A DNA stretch of 64,000 nt from Methylobacterium nonmethylotrophicum (lineage in GTDB: Bacteria; Pseudomonadota; Alphaproteobacteria; Rhizobiales; Beijerinckiaceae): NCBI RefSeq assembly GCF_004745635.1, contig NZ_SRLB01000021.1, positions 1 through 64,000 on the forward strand, read 5' to 3'. Position numbers and translations under genes: made by a program. Shown here piece after piece: positions 38,273 through 49,258 of this stretch (its first letter is position 1; each line of letters opens with the position of its first letter). The notes below the pieces were generated by a model. That model saw only the letters and a list, made by a program, of their open reading frames with translations. It was not told the origin of the DNA and ran no database searches.

Positions 38273-39721
38273 TCAGCCCCGCACCGGAAAGACCCGCGGC
38301 GACAGTTCCTCCAGGCTGCGGCCGGCCCAGTCGCGGCCTGGGGCCCCGGCGACGACCTCGGCCTGGCCGCGCCGCAGCATCGCGATGTCCTCGGCGATGT
38401 CGAAGGTCGTGACCTCCCCGTCGCGCACGACCTGGATCCCATCGACGAAGACGTCGCGGACGGCGCGGTCGTTGGCCGAGTAGACCAGGCTGCGCAACGG
38501 CTCGTAATCGGGCTGCATGTACGGGTTGCTCATGTCGATGACGGCGAAATCCGCCTTGCAGCCGACCGCCAGCCGGCCGAGATCGGGCCGCCGGATCATG
38601 TCGGCGCCGCCGCTCGTCGCGGCCGTGAAGGCCTGGGCGGTGGTCGCGGCGGTGTAGCTGCCGGCCCGGATGCGGCCGGCGTAGCAGGCCAGGCGCAGCT
38701 CATCGAGCATGTTGTGCGGGAAGGTGTCGGTGCCGATCCCGCAGGGGATGCCGGCCTCCACGTACCGGCCGAGGGAGTTCAGCGCGATGCCGCGCCGCGC
38801 GAACACGACCGGGCAATGGGCGACGCCGGCGCCGCTGTCGCGCAGGCGCTCGAAGTCGTTCGCGTGCGGGAAGTGCAGCCAAGGGTGATCGTTGAGGAAG
38901 ATGCCGTGGCCGATCACGAGGTCGGGCCCCAGGGCCCCGATCTTGTCGAGCCAGCCGATCGGCGTCTCGCCGTACCGGCGCAGGATCTCCTGGAACTCCA
39001 CGATGCTCTGCGCGGCGTGGATCTGGATCGGCTGGCCGCGGTCGCGGGCGGCAGCCAGCGCCTCGAGGATCTGGCCTTCCGTCACCGTGTCGATCTGGGC
39101 CGGGCAGAGCAGGCCCGAGATGCGGCCGCTCGGATGGCGCCCGGCCTCGTCCATCAGGTCGATCGCCTCGCGCAGGAGCCGGTCGCCGCGGGCCGGATCG
39201 AGGTCGTACTCGACCGAGTGGCCGTTGGTGGTCTTCCACGGCCCGGAGCGGAACATCGCCCAGAGCACCGCCCGGATGCCGGTCTCGGCGTAGTGCTCCG
39301 GCCAGTCGGGACTCGGCTGGCCGAGGTCGCAGATCGTCGTGACGCCGCTCTTGAGAAGCTCCGAGACGGCGACGCGCCGGGCGTGCCGGGCGTAACCCGG
39401 CCCGATGTTGAAGACCGGCATGAACTCGTAGAGCGAGCTCTGGCCGAGCTTGGCGCTGCCGAGCTCCTCGAGCATGCCTTTCCAGCCGGGCTCGTGGCCG
39501 GGATGGGAGTGGATGTTGACGAAGCCCGGGATCAGCATCAGCCCGGTGCCGTCGATCTCCTGCGCGACCAAGCCCTCGTAATCCTTGCCGACGAAGACGA
39601 TGTCCTTGCCCGAGAAGGCGAGGTCGGCGTTCTGCAGGTAGACGTGGGAGCCGGCCTCGGCGTCCCAGGCGACGATCCAGTCGCAGTTCCGGTAGAGCGT
39701 CGCGCCAGTGGCTTCGGTCAC
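38273..39721 (-). CDS. Amidohydrolase (ATZ/TRZ, guanine-deaminase-like), 482 aa (GTG start)
   Basis: A metal-dependent hydrolase of the TrzN/AtzB/cytosine- and SAH-deaminase subgroup. The metal motif HSH is in FVNIHSHPGHE, further ligands are the His in QIHAAQS and GHGIFLND, and the Asp is in GTDTFPHN. It should deaminate or dechlorinate a heterocycle or cleave an amide-like bond; the substrate is unknown. The GTG at 39721 has a GGGGAGGGG ribosome site. The frame continues to 41287, but that region belongs to the next gene in another frame. It is the last gene of the transporter unit. Confidence 0.88.
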   Translation of the reverse strand: MTEATGATLYRNCDWIVAWDAEAGSHVYLQNADLAFSGKDIVFVGKDYEGLVAQEIDGTGLMLIPGFVNIHSHPGHEPGWKGMLEELGSAKLGQSSLYEFMPVFNIGPGYARHARRVAVSELLKSGVTTICDLGQPSPDWPEHYAETGIRAVLWAMFRSGPWKTTNGHSVEYDLDPARGDRLLREAIDLMDEAGRHPSGRISGLLCPAQIDTVTEGQILEALAAARDRGQPIQIHAAQSIVEFQEILRRYGETPIGWLDKIGALGPDLVIGHGIFLNDHPWLHFPHANDFERLRDSGAGVAHCPVVFARRGIALNSLGRYVEAGIPCGIGTDTFPHNMLDELRLACYAGRIRAGSYTAATTAQAFTAATSGGADMIRRPDLGRLAVGCKADFAVIDMSNPYMQPDYEPLRSLVYSANDRAVRDVFVDGIQVVRDGEVTTFDIAEDIAMLRRGQAEVVAGAPGRDWAGRSLEELSPRVFPVRG

Positions 39722-39741
39722 GGGTCCCCTCCCCTGATGTG

Positions 39742-41376
39742 TCAGGCGGCCTCGCCGCCGCGGTCGTAGACGATCGTGCCGCCGCGGATGGCGAGGTCGC
39801 AGCGCGTGCCGGACAGGATCTCCTCCGGCGCGGCGCTCGTCATGTCGCGCGAGAACACCGCGATGTCGGCCGCCAGTCCCGGCACGAGGCGGCCGCGATG
39901 CCCCTCGGCCTTGTTCACGTAGGCTCCGAGCGCCGTGTAGGCGTGCAAAGCCTCGGGCAGCGACAGCCGCTCCTCGCCACCGATGATGGTGCCGCGCGAG
40001 GTCTTGCGGGTCAGCATCGTGAACAGGTTCGGAAAGGGATCGATGTCGCAGACCGGCGCGTCGCTCGAGGCTGCTGCCGCGAGCCCGCGGTCGAGCCAGG
40101 TCTTCATCGGGTAGGAGGCGGCCGCCCGCGCCTCGCCCAGCACCGAGACGTAGAGGTCGCCGAAATCGTGGATGAAGACCGGCTGCGGCACCGGCTCGAC
40201 GCCGAGCCGGACCATGCGGTCGATCTGCGCCGGGCTGTTGAAGCCGCAATGCTCGATGCGGTGGCGTCGCGCCGGATCGGGCATGGCCGTCAGCGCCTTC
40301 TCGAAGGCGTTCAGCGTCTGCTCGATCGCCGCATCGCCGATGGCGTGCACGGCGAGCTGGTAGCCCTTGGCGTGATAATCCGCCACGTAGGCGTCCATCT
40401 CCGGGTCGGTCAGGAGCGACAGCCCGAGGGTCTCGGGCTCGCCGAGATAGGGGCGCGACATGGCGGCGGTCCGCCCGCCGGCGCTGCCGTCGGTGAAGAT
40501 CTTCACCGGCCCGACCCGTAAGCTGTCGTCGCCCGCGCCGGTGATCGCGCCGTCCGCGAAGGCCCGCTCGACGATGCCGCCGGGCCCGCCGAGCAGGCAG
40601 AGATTCGCCCGCACCGGCAGGCGCCCGCTGCGCTGGGCGTTGCGGTAGGCCGCGACCTCGCGGTAGCCCGCCCGCATGCCGACCCCGGCATCCATGACGC
40701 TGGTGATGCCGTAGGACAGGCAGGCCTCGCCCGCCCGCTCGATCGCGGCGACCAGGTCCTCGTCGGTCGGGGCCGGCAGCACGGCCTTCAGCCGGTCGCG
40801 GCCCGTCTCGGCCAGAAGCCCGGTCAGGCGGCCGTTCTGCTGCTCGATCGCGCCGCCCTGCGGCACCGGCGTCGCTTCGTCGATGCCGGCGAGCTTGAGC
40901 GCCAGCGAGTTGGCGACCGCCACGTGGCCGCAGGCGCGCACGAGGTAGACCGGGTGGTCGGGCGCGACGGCGTCGAGCTCCTCGCGGAACGGGTGGCGCT
41001 TCACGTCGAGCTCGAACTGGTCGTAGCCGCGCGCCAGGATCCAGCGGCCCGGCGGCAGCGCCTGCGCCCGCTCGCGGATCCTGGCCAGGAGCGCGTCGAG
41101 CGTGCGGGCCGCCGCCGGCGTCGCGTCGATGTCCAGCATGCCGAGCCCGTAGGGCAGGAGATGCATGTGGGCGTCGTAGAGGCCGGGGGTCGCGAGGCGG
41201 CCCCCAAGGTCGATGACGCGCGTCCCCGGCCCGATCAGCGATGCGAGATCCGCCGCCGAGCCGGTCGCCAGCACCTTGCCGGCCCACAGCGCGACGGCCT
41301 CTTCCATGCCCTCCCGCAGGCCGCAGAAGACGCGGCCGTTCGTCAGGATCGTATCGGCTTTCGGGAACGCCGCCAT
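39742..41376 (-). CDS. YtcJ-like amidohydrolase (Amidohydro_3), 544 aa
   Basis: A second, unrelated-subgroup amidohydrolase. The N-terminal beta domain leads to the metal motif LYDAHMHLL, followed by GHVAVANSLAL, VKIFTDGSAGGRTA, AVHAIGDAA, RHRIEHC and SSDAPVCDIDP, all typical of the YtcJ family, which includes N-substituted formamide deformylase. No signal peptide is seen. It lies between the ABC transporter genes and the GTG-started amidohydrolase, and is probably cotranscribed with both. Confidence 0.9.
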   Translation of the reverse strand: MAAFPKADTILTNGRVFCGLREGMEEAVALWAGKVLATGSAADLASLIGPGTRVIDLGGRLATPGLYDAHMHLLPYGLGMLDIDATPAAARTLDALLARIRERAQALPPGRWILARGYDQFELDVKRHPFREELDAVAPDHPVYLVRACGHVAVANSLALKLAGIDEATPVPQGGAIEQQNGRLTGLLAETGRDRLKAVLPAPTDEDLVAAIERAGEACLSYGITSVMDAGVGMRAGYREVAAYRNAQRSGRLPVRANLCLLGGPGGIVERAFADGAITGAGDDSLRVGPVKIFTDGSAGGRTAAMSRPYLGEPETLGLSLLTDPEMDAYVADYHAKGYQLAVHAIGDAAIEQTLNAFEKALTAMPDPARRHRIEHCGFNSPAQIDRMVRLGVEPVPQPVFIHDFGDLYVSVLGEARAAASYPMKTWLDRGLAAAASSDAPVCDIDPFPNLFTMLTRKTSRGTIIGGEERLSLPEALHAYTALGAYVNKAEGHRGRLVPGLAADIAVFSRDMTSAAPEEILSGTRCDLAIRGGTIVYDRGGEAA

Positions 41377-41438
41377 CTGTGCTCTCTGCTGTCTGCTGTG
41401 TCGGAGGCTGTTTGCCTTAACCAGGGATCCATCCTACC

Positions 41439-41461
41439 CGCGACCTCATCCTGAGGTCGCG
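41439..41461. repeat. 23-bp palindrome with CCTCATCCTGAGG core
   Basis: A perfect inverted repeat (CGCGACCTCA/TGAGGTCGCG around TCC) lies between the transporter ATPase and amidohydrolase genes. The same core is found in the larger element at 56834-56977, so this looks like one copy of a dispersed repeat family. Confidence 0.7.
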
Positions 41462-41513
41462 GATGGGACGTGACAGACACGGGCGAAGCTGATCTCCGCG
41501 ATCAAGCATGCTC

Positions 41514-42595
41514 TCACGCCGCCGTCGTGCCGGCCGCATTCATGGCGGCGCGCTTCTGCTCGTAGAGCGCCAGCCGAGCCTGCAGCCGCGGGTGGCGCAC
41601 GCTATCGCCGAAGCGGGTGAAGGCGGGAATCGTCTCGGCGAAGTGGCAGGCCGCCTCGTGTCCGGCCCCGATGGGCCGCAAGCCCGGCGCCTCCTCGCGG
41701 CAGCGCGCCTGCGCGACCGTGCAGCGGGTGTGGAAGCGGCACCCGGGGGGCGGGTTCATCGGGCTCGGCACGTCGCCGTCGAGGGCCGGCCGCGCGTTGC
41801 GGCGGGTGGGATCCGGCACCGGCGCGGCGGAAAGCAGCGCCTGCGTGTAGGGGTGGCGCGGGTTGGCATAGAGCACCTTCGCCGGGGCGGTCTCGACGAC
41901 CTGGCCGAGATACATCACGGCCACCCGGTCGGCCATGTGCTTCACCACCGCCAGCCCGTGCGAGATGAACAGGTAGGCGAGGCCGAACTCCGCCTGGAGA
42001 TCCTTGAGCAGGTTCACCACCTGCGCCTGGATCGAGACGTCGAGGGCCGAGACCGGCTCGTCGCAGACGATCAGCTTCGGCGAGAGGGCGAGCGCCCGGG
42101 CGATGCCGATGCGCTGGCGCTGCCCGCCGGAGAATTCGTGCGGGAAGCGGTCGGCATGGTAGCTCGCGAGGCCGACGAGGCCGAGAAGCTCGCGCACCCG
42201 GGCCGCCCGGGAGGCGGCGTCGCCGATCCCATGGACCAGCATCGGCTCGGCCAGGATCTCCTCGACGCTCATGCGCGGGTTGAGGCTCGCGAACGGGTCC
42301 TGGAAGATCACCTGCATCTGCCGGCGCAGGGGCCGCAACGCCGCCCGTCCGTCCCGCGTGACGTCGCGGCCCTCGACGCGGATCGTGCCGCCGCTCGGCT
42401 CGATCAGCCGCAGGGCGAGCCGGGCGAGGGTGGACTTGCCGCAGCCGCTCTCGCCCACCACCGCCAGCGTCTCGCCGACTGCTATGCGCAGCGACACGCC
42501 GTCGACCGCCCTGACGATGCCGACCTGCCGGCGCAGGATCAGGCCCTGATGCACCGGGTAGTGCTTGCGGACGTCGTCGAGCTCGAGGAGCGGCG

Positions 42596-42599
<4 letters not shown>
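41514..42599 (-). CDS. Dpp/Opp-type ABC transporter ATP-binding protein (DppF/OppF), 361 aa
   Basis: Energises peptide-type uptake. Walker [10 protein letters not shown], signature [15 protein letters not shown] and Walker [13 protein letters not shown] are intact. The C-terminal oligopeptide_ABC extension has the Cys-rich CRFHTRC...C pattern that can hold an iron-sulfur cluster. The ATG at 42599 overlaps the stop of the DppD-type gene (ATGA), so the two ATPases are translationally coupled and likely form the heterodimer. Confidence 0.94.
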
Positions 42600-43651
<1,052 letters not shown>

Positions 43652-43661
43652 GGCCGCGCCC

Positions 43662-45248
43662 CTACCGCTTCAGGCTCAGGTCGAGGCCCTTGTAGAGGCC
43701 CGCGCCGTAGAGCCCGTGCGGCCGCACGCCCTCGACGCGGTCGCCCGACACGACCCAGAGCTGGCGCGTGACGAGGGGGATCCAGACATGGGCGGCGGTC
43801 AGGAGGCGCTGCACCTCGGCCGTGGCCTGCGTGCGCTTGGCCGGATCGGTGGCGGTGGCGGCGGCGTCGATCAGCCGGTCGGTCGTCTCGTCCTTCCAGT
43901 TCATGCGGTTGGGCGTCGGCGCCTGCGTGCTCCTGAAGTAGAGGCTGAGCGCCTCGGTCGCGGTCCCGTACGGATAGGACAGCATGAAGGCGTCGAATTC
44001 CTGGGTGGCGAGCTTGCCCCAGGCGACGGTGGCGTCCCAGAGCTGGATCTGCATGTCGATGCCGACCTTGCGCAGGTCCCCCTGGATCGCTTCGGCGATG
44101 CGCGGGTTCTGGTCGTCCCGGATGCCGTAGACCACGAAGGTGGCCTTCTGGCCGTCCTTGACGCGGATGCCGTCCGGCCCGGGCTTCCAGCCGGCCTCGT
44201 CCAGCACCTTCACGGCGCCGGCCGGGTCCAGGGGCGGCATCATCGCGGCCGCCTTGGCGTCGTAGTCGAGCGCGGTCGGGCTCAGGAGCGAGTGCAGCGG
44301 CGTGCCGTGGCCGAAATAGATCGCCTTGACGATCGCGTCCTTGTTGACCGCCATGTTGGCGGCGCGCCGGATCGCCGGATCGCTCGAGACCGGCTTGTTG
44401 ACCCGGAAGGCGAAGAAGACGTCGTAGATGTAGTTCTTCTGCTGCTGCACCTTGAGGCCCGGCACGCGCTGCATCGTGTCGATCGAGAACAGCGGCGGAT
44501 AATAGGTGATGTCGGCCTGGCGCGCCTGCATGGCGGCCATCAGGGTGTTGGCCTCGGGCACCACCTTCCAGACGATCTGGTCGACCTCAGGCTTCGGATT
44601 CCTGTAGATCGGCGGGCCCCAGGTGTAATAGGGGTTCTTCTTCATCACCAGATCCTGGCGCGGCGTCCAGCTGACCCAGCAATACGGACCGGTGGCGTTG
44701 AAGCCCTGGACACCGAAATTCTGGCCGAGCTTCTCGACGGTATTCTTGTCGACGACCGAGCCGAAGGATTGCGTGAGCTGGTAGAGGAGGTCGCTGAACG
44801 GCTCCTGCAATTCGTAGACGAGCGTGTGGTCGTCGGTGGCGCGGATGTCCTTCACCTTGCCGGCGCGGTTGGCGACCGGCGAGCGGGTGGCCGGATCGAT
44901 CCAGCGCTTGAGCGAGAAGACCACGTCCTCGGCCGTCATCGGCCGGCCGTCGCAGAACTTCACGTCCTGGCGCAGGTCGAAGGTGTAGGTCCGGCCGTCC
45001 TCGGATCGCGTCCAGGACTTCGCCAGCAGCGGCTTGACCGTCTTCATGTCGAAGTCGAGGCTGACCAGCGTGTCGGCGAGCATGAACAGGACCTCGGAGG
45101 CCGAGGTCGCGGTCGAGCGCACCGGGTCGTAGCGGTCGGCGTCGATGACGCGCAGGATGGTGAGCGGCGCCTTCGTCTGGGCGAGGGCCGGGGCGAGGCC
45201 GAGCAGCGACAGGCCGGCCGCCCAGGCGGCCCTCACGAGCGTCTTCAT
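43662..45248 (-). CDS. Dpp/Opp-type substrate-binding protein, 528 aa
   Basis: A family 5 extracellular binding protein. It has a Sec signal peptide (about residues 1-24, ending in ALAQ), then [13 protein letters not shown] and the conserved SLKRWIDP and NATGPYCW segments. It captures the substrate in the periplasm and delivers it to the DppBC-like permease. The ATG at 45248 follows an adjacent TTG codon. Two downstream amidohydrolases suggest an amide, carbamoyl or peptide-like ligand (inference). Confidence 0.92.
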   Translation of the reverse strand: MKTLVRAAWAAGLSLLGLAPALAQTKAPLTILRVIDADRYDPVRSTATSASEVLFMLADTLVSLDFDMKTVKPLLAKSWTRSEDGRTYTFDLRQDVKFCDGRPMTAEDVVFSLKRWIDPATRSPVANRAGKVKDIRATDDHTLVYELQEPFSDLLYQLTQSFGSVVDKNTVEKLGQNFGVQGFNATGPYCWVSWTPRQDLVMKKNPYYTWGPPIYRNPKPEVDQIVWKVVPEANTLMAAMQARQADITYYPPLFSIDTMQRVPGLKVQQQKNYIYDVFFAFRVNKPVSSDPAIRRAANMAVNKDAIVKAIYFGHGTPLHSLLSPTALDYDAKAAAMMPPLDPAGAVKVLDEAGWKPGPDGIRVKDGQKATFVVYGIRDDQNPRIAEAIQGDLRKVGIDMQIQLWDATVAWGKLATQEFDAFMLSYPYGTATEALSLYFRSTQAPTPNRMNWKDETTDRLIDAAATATDPAKRTQATAEVQRLLTAAHVWIPLVTRQLWVVSGDRVEGVRPHGLYGAGLYKGLDLSLKR

Positions 45249-45270
45249 CAAGAAACAATCCTCTCGAGCA

Positions 45271-46161
45271 TCAGCGGCGCAGGCGGGGGTCGAGGGCGTC
45301 GCGCAGGCCGTCGCCGAGGACGTTGAAGGCGAGCACGACGACGAAGATCAGCAGGCTCGGCAGGACCGAGACGTGGGGGGCGAAGAACAGGAAGCTGCGC
45401 CCGTCCGCCGCCATGGCGCCGAGTTCGGCCGTCGGCGGCTGCGCGCCGAGCCCGATGAAGGACAGGAGCGCGCCGAGCAGGATCACCTGGCCGAAGCGCA
45501 GGGTGACGAAGACGAAGATCGGCGAGAGGCAGTTGAGCAGGACGTACTTGGTCAGGATGCGGCCGTCGCCCATGCCGATCGCACGGGCGGCCTCGATGTA
45601 GTCCTGCTGCAGCACCACGATCGCGGCGCCGCGCACGACCCGGGCCATGAGCGGGATGGTGGCGATCGCGAGCGCGGCGAGCACGGCCGTGAGGCCCGGC
45701 CCGACGATCGCCGTCAGCGCCAGGCCGAACAGGATCGCCGGGAAGGACAGGAGCACGTCCATGAGCCGCATCATGAGCCCGGAGACGCGCGGGTAATAGG
45801 CCGCCGCGAAGCCGACGAGGCCGCCGAGGCTGCAGCCGACGACGACGGCGCAGAGGCTCATCGCGAGCGTCATCCTTAGCCCGAAGAGCAGGCGGGTGAC
45901 CATGTCGCGCCCCTGCCCGTCGGTGCCGAGAAGCGCGCCGTCGCCCGGGGCCTTGAGCGTGTTGGCGAGGTCGCCCGCGTAAGGGTCGGTGGGCGCGAGC
46001 CACGGCGCGAGGAGCGCCGCCAGCACGAGCAGCACGACGACGACGAGCGCCACGGCGCTCGCCGGCTCGCGCAGGAGGAAACGCAGGACCGAGGGGCGCG
46101 CCGTCACCGCGAAGGCGGCGTGCGGGCTCGCCTCGGGCGTGAGCGCGATCGTATCGCTCAT
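45271..46161 (-). CDS. Dpp/Opp-type permease (DppC), 296 aa
   Basis: An inner-membrane permease of six helices. The N-terminal OppC_N region (LLREPASAVAL...) is followed by the transport domain with the EAA-like motif (YIEAARAIGMGD). It starts four bases inside the DppB-type stop (ATGA overlap), which couples the two permeases. Confidence 0.94.
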   Translation of the reverse strand: MSDTIALTPEASPHAAFAVTARPSVLRFLLREPASAVALVVVVLLVLAALLAPWLAPTDPYAGDLANTLKAPGDGALLGTDGQGRDMVTRLLFGLRMTLAMSLCAVVVGCSLGGLVGFAAAYYPRVSGLMMRLMDVLLSFPAILFGLALTAIVGPGLTAVLAALAIATIPLMARVVRGAAIVVLQQDYIEAARAIGMGDGRILTKYVLLNCLSPIFVFVTLRFGQVILLGALLSFIGLGAQPPTAELGAMAADGRSFLFFAPHVSVLPSLLIFVVVLAFNVLGDGLRDALDPRLRR

Positions 46162-47102
46162 CGGGCCTCCCGGATGCGGGGATCGAGGAACGCGTAGAGC
46201 ACGTCGACGACCAGGTTGATCAGGATGAAGCCGACCGACAGGACGATGATGGTGCCCTGCGCCATCGGCGCGTCGCTCGACAGGATCGCGCCGACCGCGA
46301 GCCGCCCGATGCCCGGCCAGCTGAAGATCGTCTCGACCACCACCGCGCCGCCGAGCAGGAAGCCGATCTGCAGCCCGATCAGGGTGACGACGGGGATCAG
46401 CGCGTTGCGCAGGGCGTGCCGCAGCACGACGGCTGTCTCCGTCAGGCCCTTCGCCCGGGCGGTGCGGACGTGGTCGGCCCCGAGGACGTCGAGGACGGCG
46501 CTGCGCGTCATGCGGGCGACCGGACCGACGAAGACGCCGCCCAGCGTCATCGCCGGCAGGATCACGCCCCGGATCCCCTCCGGCGTCCAGAGCGGCCCGG
46601 TGCGGCCGGTGAAGGGCAGGAGCTGCCAGTGGAAGCCGAGGAGCCAGACGAGGCCGAGCCCGAGCAGGAAGACCGGCACCGAGACGCCGGCGACCGAGGC
46701 CGCCACGACCATTCGGTCGGGCCAGCGGCCGCGCCAGTAGGCGCCGACCGTGCCGAGCAGGATGCCGAGCGGCACCGACCAGATCAGCGAGGCGACCATC
46801 AGTTCGAGCGTCGGCCCGATCGTGTTCCCGAGCTCCTGGGCGACCGGCATGTTGTTGATGATCGAGACGCCGAGATCACCCCGCAGCAGGCGCCCGAGAT
46901 AGATCAGGAACTGGATCCAGAGCGGCCGGTCGAGGCCGAGATCGCGCCGGATGGCCTCGATCACGTCCTGCGTCGCGGTCGGCCCGGCCCGGACCACCGC
47001 CGGATCGTTGGGCACGACCTGCATCAGAAGGAAGCCGACCAGCAGGACGCCGAGCAGGACCGGAACGGCGAGGAGCAGACGCTGCAGGATGGTGCGGAAC
47101 AT
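46158..47102 (-). CDS. Dpp/Opp-type permease (DppB), 314 aa
   Basis: The first gene of the seven-gene minus-strand unit. TM1 (LLLAVPVLLGVLLVGFLLM) is followed by the GPTATQD linker and a permease domain with the EAA-like motif (HVRTARAKGLTE). It pairs with the DppC-type protein to form the channel. A promoter should lie in the 399-bp divergent region upstream. Confidence 0.94.
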   Translation of the reverse strand: MFRTILQRLLLAVPVLLGVLLVGFLLMQVVPNDPAVVRAGPTATQDVIEAIRRDLGLDRPLWIQFLIYLGRLLRGDLGVSIINNMPVAQELGNTIGPTLELMVASLIWSVPLGILLGTVGAYWRGRWPDRMVVAASVAGVSVPVFLLGLGLVWLLGFHWQLLPFTGRTGPLWTPEGIRGVILPAMTLGGVFVGPVARMTRSAVLDVLGADHVRTARAKGLTETAVVLRHALRNALIPVVTLIGLQIGFLLGGAVVVETIFSWPGIGRLAVGAILSSDAPMAQGTIIVLSVGFILINLVVDVLYAFLDPRIREAR

Positions 47103-47501
47103 CGGCGCCTAGCGTCGCCCCACCCGGACCGGCAGGTGCCGGCTCTCCCGCAGCACCGTCGGGCCGACCGCGCTCCGGGACCTGCTCGATGCCCTGTCGT
47201 CCTTGCGCCCTGACACGTGAGCCCTCCCGCGCGCTGCCGCATCCGTCGCCGGAGCTGCAAGGTCTGGGCCAGGATAGGACCTGGCAGCCGCAGCACAAGC
47301 CGCTCGTCGAACAGGACGGCTCATCCGCAGGGCGGCCAACACGTGTCACGGGATCGGTCGCATCGGGCCGTGCATCGGCGGCTGATCGGCGGCATGATCA
47401 TGCGCTGTTTCTCCCGCATGACGCAACGCGAGCACATCTGCGATGTCAGCCGGCTTGCCAACTTCCGGAGCGGCTCCCGCGACGAATCCCAGGAGGGTGC
47501 C
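47103..47501. promoter_or_regulatory. 399-bp divergent region between transporter and catalase genes
   Basis: No gene is convincing. Two 9-base words, TGACACGTG (47211-47219) and CACGTGTCA (47340-47348), are exact reverse complements and could be operator half-sites for a shared regulator. An AGGAGGG ribosome site precedes the catalase-family start. Confidence 0.35.
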
Positions 47502-48614
47502 ATGAGCTTGCTGAACGACCTGACCGGGGCGCCGCCCGGGATGAGCGGGCGCGCCCTCGTCCTGCGTCTCTGCGCGATCGGGGCGGTGCTCGCCGGGGCC
47601 GCCGGCAGCTTCGCCTATGCGGGCGGCTGGCTCTCGCCGGGCGTACTCACCCCGGCCCGGGTGATCGACCGCTTCGAGGAGGTCAACGGGCCCCATCCCG
47701 GCTTCCGCCGCAACCACGCCAAGGGGCTGTGCGTGGAGGGCAGCTTCGCGGCGAGCGGCGCAGGCGCGCGGATCTCGAGAGCGGGCGTGTTCGCGGCCGG
47801 GCGGGTGACGCCGGTCGAGGGCCGCGTGGCGCTCGCGGGCGGGCAGCCCTACGCGGCCGATGCCACGACCACCGTGCGCAGCCTCGCCCTGCGCTTCCGG
47901 CTGCCGGACGGCGAGGAGTGGCGCACGGGCATGAACGACATCCCGGTCTTCCCCGTCCGCACGCCCGAGGCCTTCGCCGAGCAGCTCCTCGCCGCCAAGC
48001 CCGATCCGGCGACCGGCAGGCCCGAGCCTGAGCGGCTGCGCGCCTTCTACGCGGCCCATCCGGAGAGCGCCGCGGCGGCGGCCCTGATCAGGGCGCGCAC
48101 GGTCACGGCGGGCTTTGCCGACGGCACGTACCGGAGCCTGAACGCCTTCCGGTTCGTGGCGGCCGACGGCCGCGCCACGCCGGTGCGCTTCGCCTACTTG
48201 CCCGAGGCGCCGTCAGCCCCGGCGCGCGGCGCGCAGGAAACCGGCACCGACAGGAACGTGCTGTTCGACGACCTGGCGGCCGCCCTGCGGCGCGAGCCGG
48301 TGCGCTGGCGCCTCGTGGTGACGATCGGCCGGGCGGGCGATCCGACCGACGACGCGACGAGGCCCTGGCCGGCGGATCGCGAGACGGTCGATGCCGGAAC
48401 GCTGACGCTCACCGGCGCGGCGCCCGAGGCGCCGGGCAATTGCCGGGACATCAACTTCGACCCGCTCGTCCTGCCGGACGGCATCGCGCCGTCCGACGAT
48501 CCGCTGCTGAGCGCCCGCTCGGCTGCCTATTCGCGATCCTTCACCCGCCGCGCCGGCGAGGCGAAATCGCCCTCCGCCGTCACCGGCACGCCGACCCATG
48601 GAGCCGCCCTGTGA
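47502..48614 (+). CDS. Catalase-family peroxidase (SrpA-like), 370 aa
   Basis: A small catalase-fold haem protein of the SrpA / catalase-related peroxidase group. A membrane-spanning or signal segment lies at about residues 20-45. The catalytic His is in PHPGFRRNHAKG and the Asn in GMNDIPVFPV; the proximal Tyr is probably in SAAYSRSFTRR near the C-terminus. It should remove peroxide at the cell surface or in the periplasm. The ATG at 47502 has an AGGAGGG site. The cytochrome b gene starts inside its stop (GTGA). Confidence 0.88.
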   Translation: MSLLNDLTGAPPGMSGRALVLRLCAIGAVLAGAAGSFAYAGGWLSPGVLTPARVIDRFEEVNGPHPGFRRNHAKGLCVEGSFAASGAGARISRAGVFAAGRVTPVEGRVALAGGQPYAADATTTVRSLALRFRLPDGEEWRTGMNDIPVFPVRTPEAFAEQLLAAKPDPATGRPEPERLRAFYAAHPESAAAAALIRARTVTAGFADGTYRSLNAFRFVAADGRATPVRFAYLPEAPSAPARGAQETGTDRNVLFDDLAAALRREPVRWRLVVTIGRAGDPTDDATRPWPADRETVDAGTLTLTGAAPEAPGNCRDINFDPLVLPDGIAPSDDPLLSARSAAYSRSFTRRAGEAKSPSAVTGTPTHGAAL

Positions 48615-49150
48615 CGAGCCCCCCTCGCTTCGCCCTGCCGGCACGCCTGCTCCACTGGAGCATGGCGGTCCTGATCCTCGCCATGCTGCTGATCGGCGCC
48701 GCGATGGTGACGTCGCTCGGCGACTATCACGCGCTGGTCTCGCTGCACCGGCCCCTCGGGGTCCTGATCCTGGTGCTCGCGCTCCTGCGGCTCGCCTATC
48801 GCCGGCGCCACGCGCCGCCGCCCCTGCCCGACGACCTGCCCCTCTGGCAGCGGCGGGCGGCGCATGCATCGCACGTCGCGCTCTACGGGTTGATGCTCGC
48901 CCTGCCCCTCGTCGGCTGGGCGATGCTCTCGGCGGCGCGCTACCCCGTCGCGCTCGCCGGCCCGCTGGTGCTGCCGCCGATCCTGCCGGGCAGCCTGATG
49001 CTCCATGCGGGCCTGCGCGCCCTCCACACGATGCTCGCCTACGCGCTGTTCGGGGTCATCCTGGTCCATCTCGGGGCCGCCCTTATGCATGCGCTGATCC
49101 GCCGGGACGGGGTGTTCGCCAGCATGGCGCCGTGGCGGTCGCGGGCCTGA
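48611..49150 (+). CDS. Cytochrome b561, 179 aa (GTG start)
   Basis: A four-helix membrane cytochrome. Candidate haem-ligand histidines are in RLLHWSM (helix 1), SLHRPLG (helix 2), AHASHVALYG (helix 3) and LHTMLAYALFGVILVHLG (helix 4). It can pass electrons from quinol across the membrane. Its translational coupling to the peroxidase gene suggests it feeds electrons to that exported enzyme, an arrangement common for SrpA-type peroxidases. Confidence 0.9.
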   Translation: MTSPPRFALPARLLHWSMAVLILAMLLIGAAMVTSLGDYHALVSLHRPLGVLILVLALLRLAYRRRHAPPPLPDDLPLWQRRAAHASHVALYGLMLALPLVGWAMLSAARYPVALAGPLVLPPILPGSLMLHAGLRALHTMLAYALFGVILVHLGAALMHALIRRDGVFASMAPWRSRA

Positions 49151-49258
49151 GGGATCCGGCGCCCGCGATCCGCCGTCCCCTGCGCGCTTGAGCTCCGGGC
49201 CGCGATCCGGCTAAGGCCGCCTGTGGGCGGGCCCGACGGCTCCGCCGGAGGGTCGACG

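Noticed and set aside
38273-41287. 1004-codon frame suggesting a fusion of two amidohydrolases
   Set aside because: The N-terminal half is an out-of-frame reading of the YtcJ-like gene; the real gene starts at GTG 39721 with its own ribosome site.
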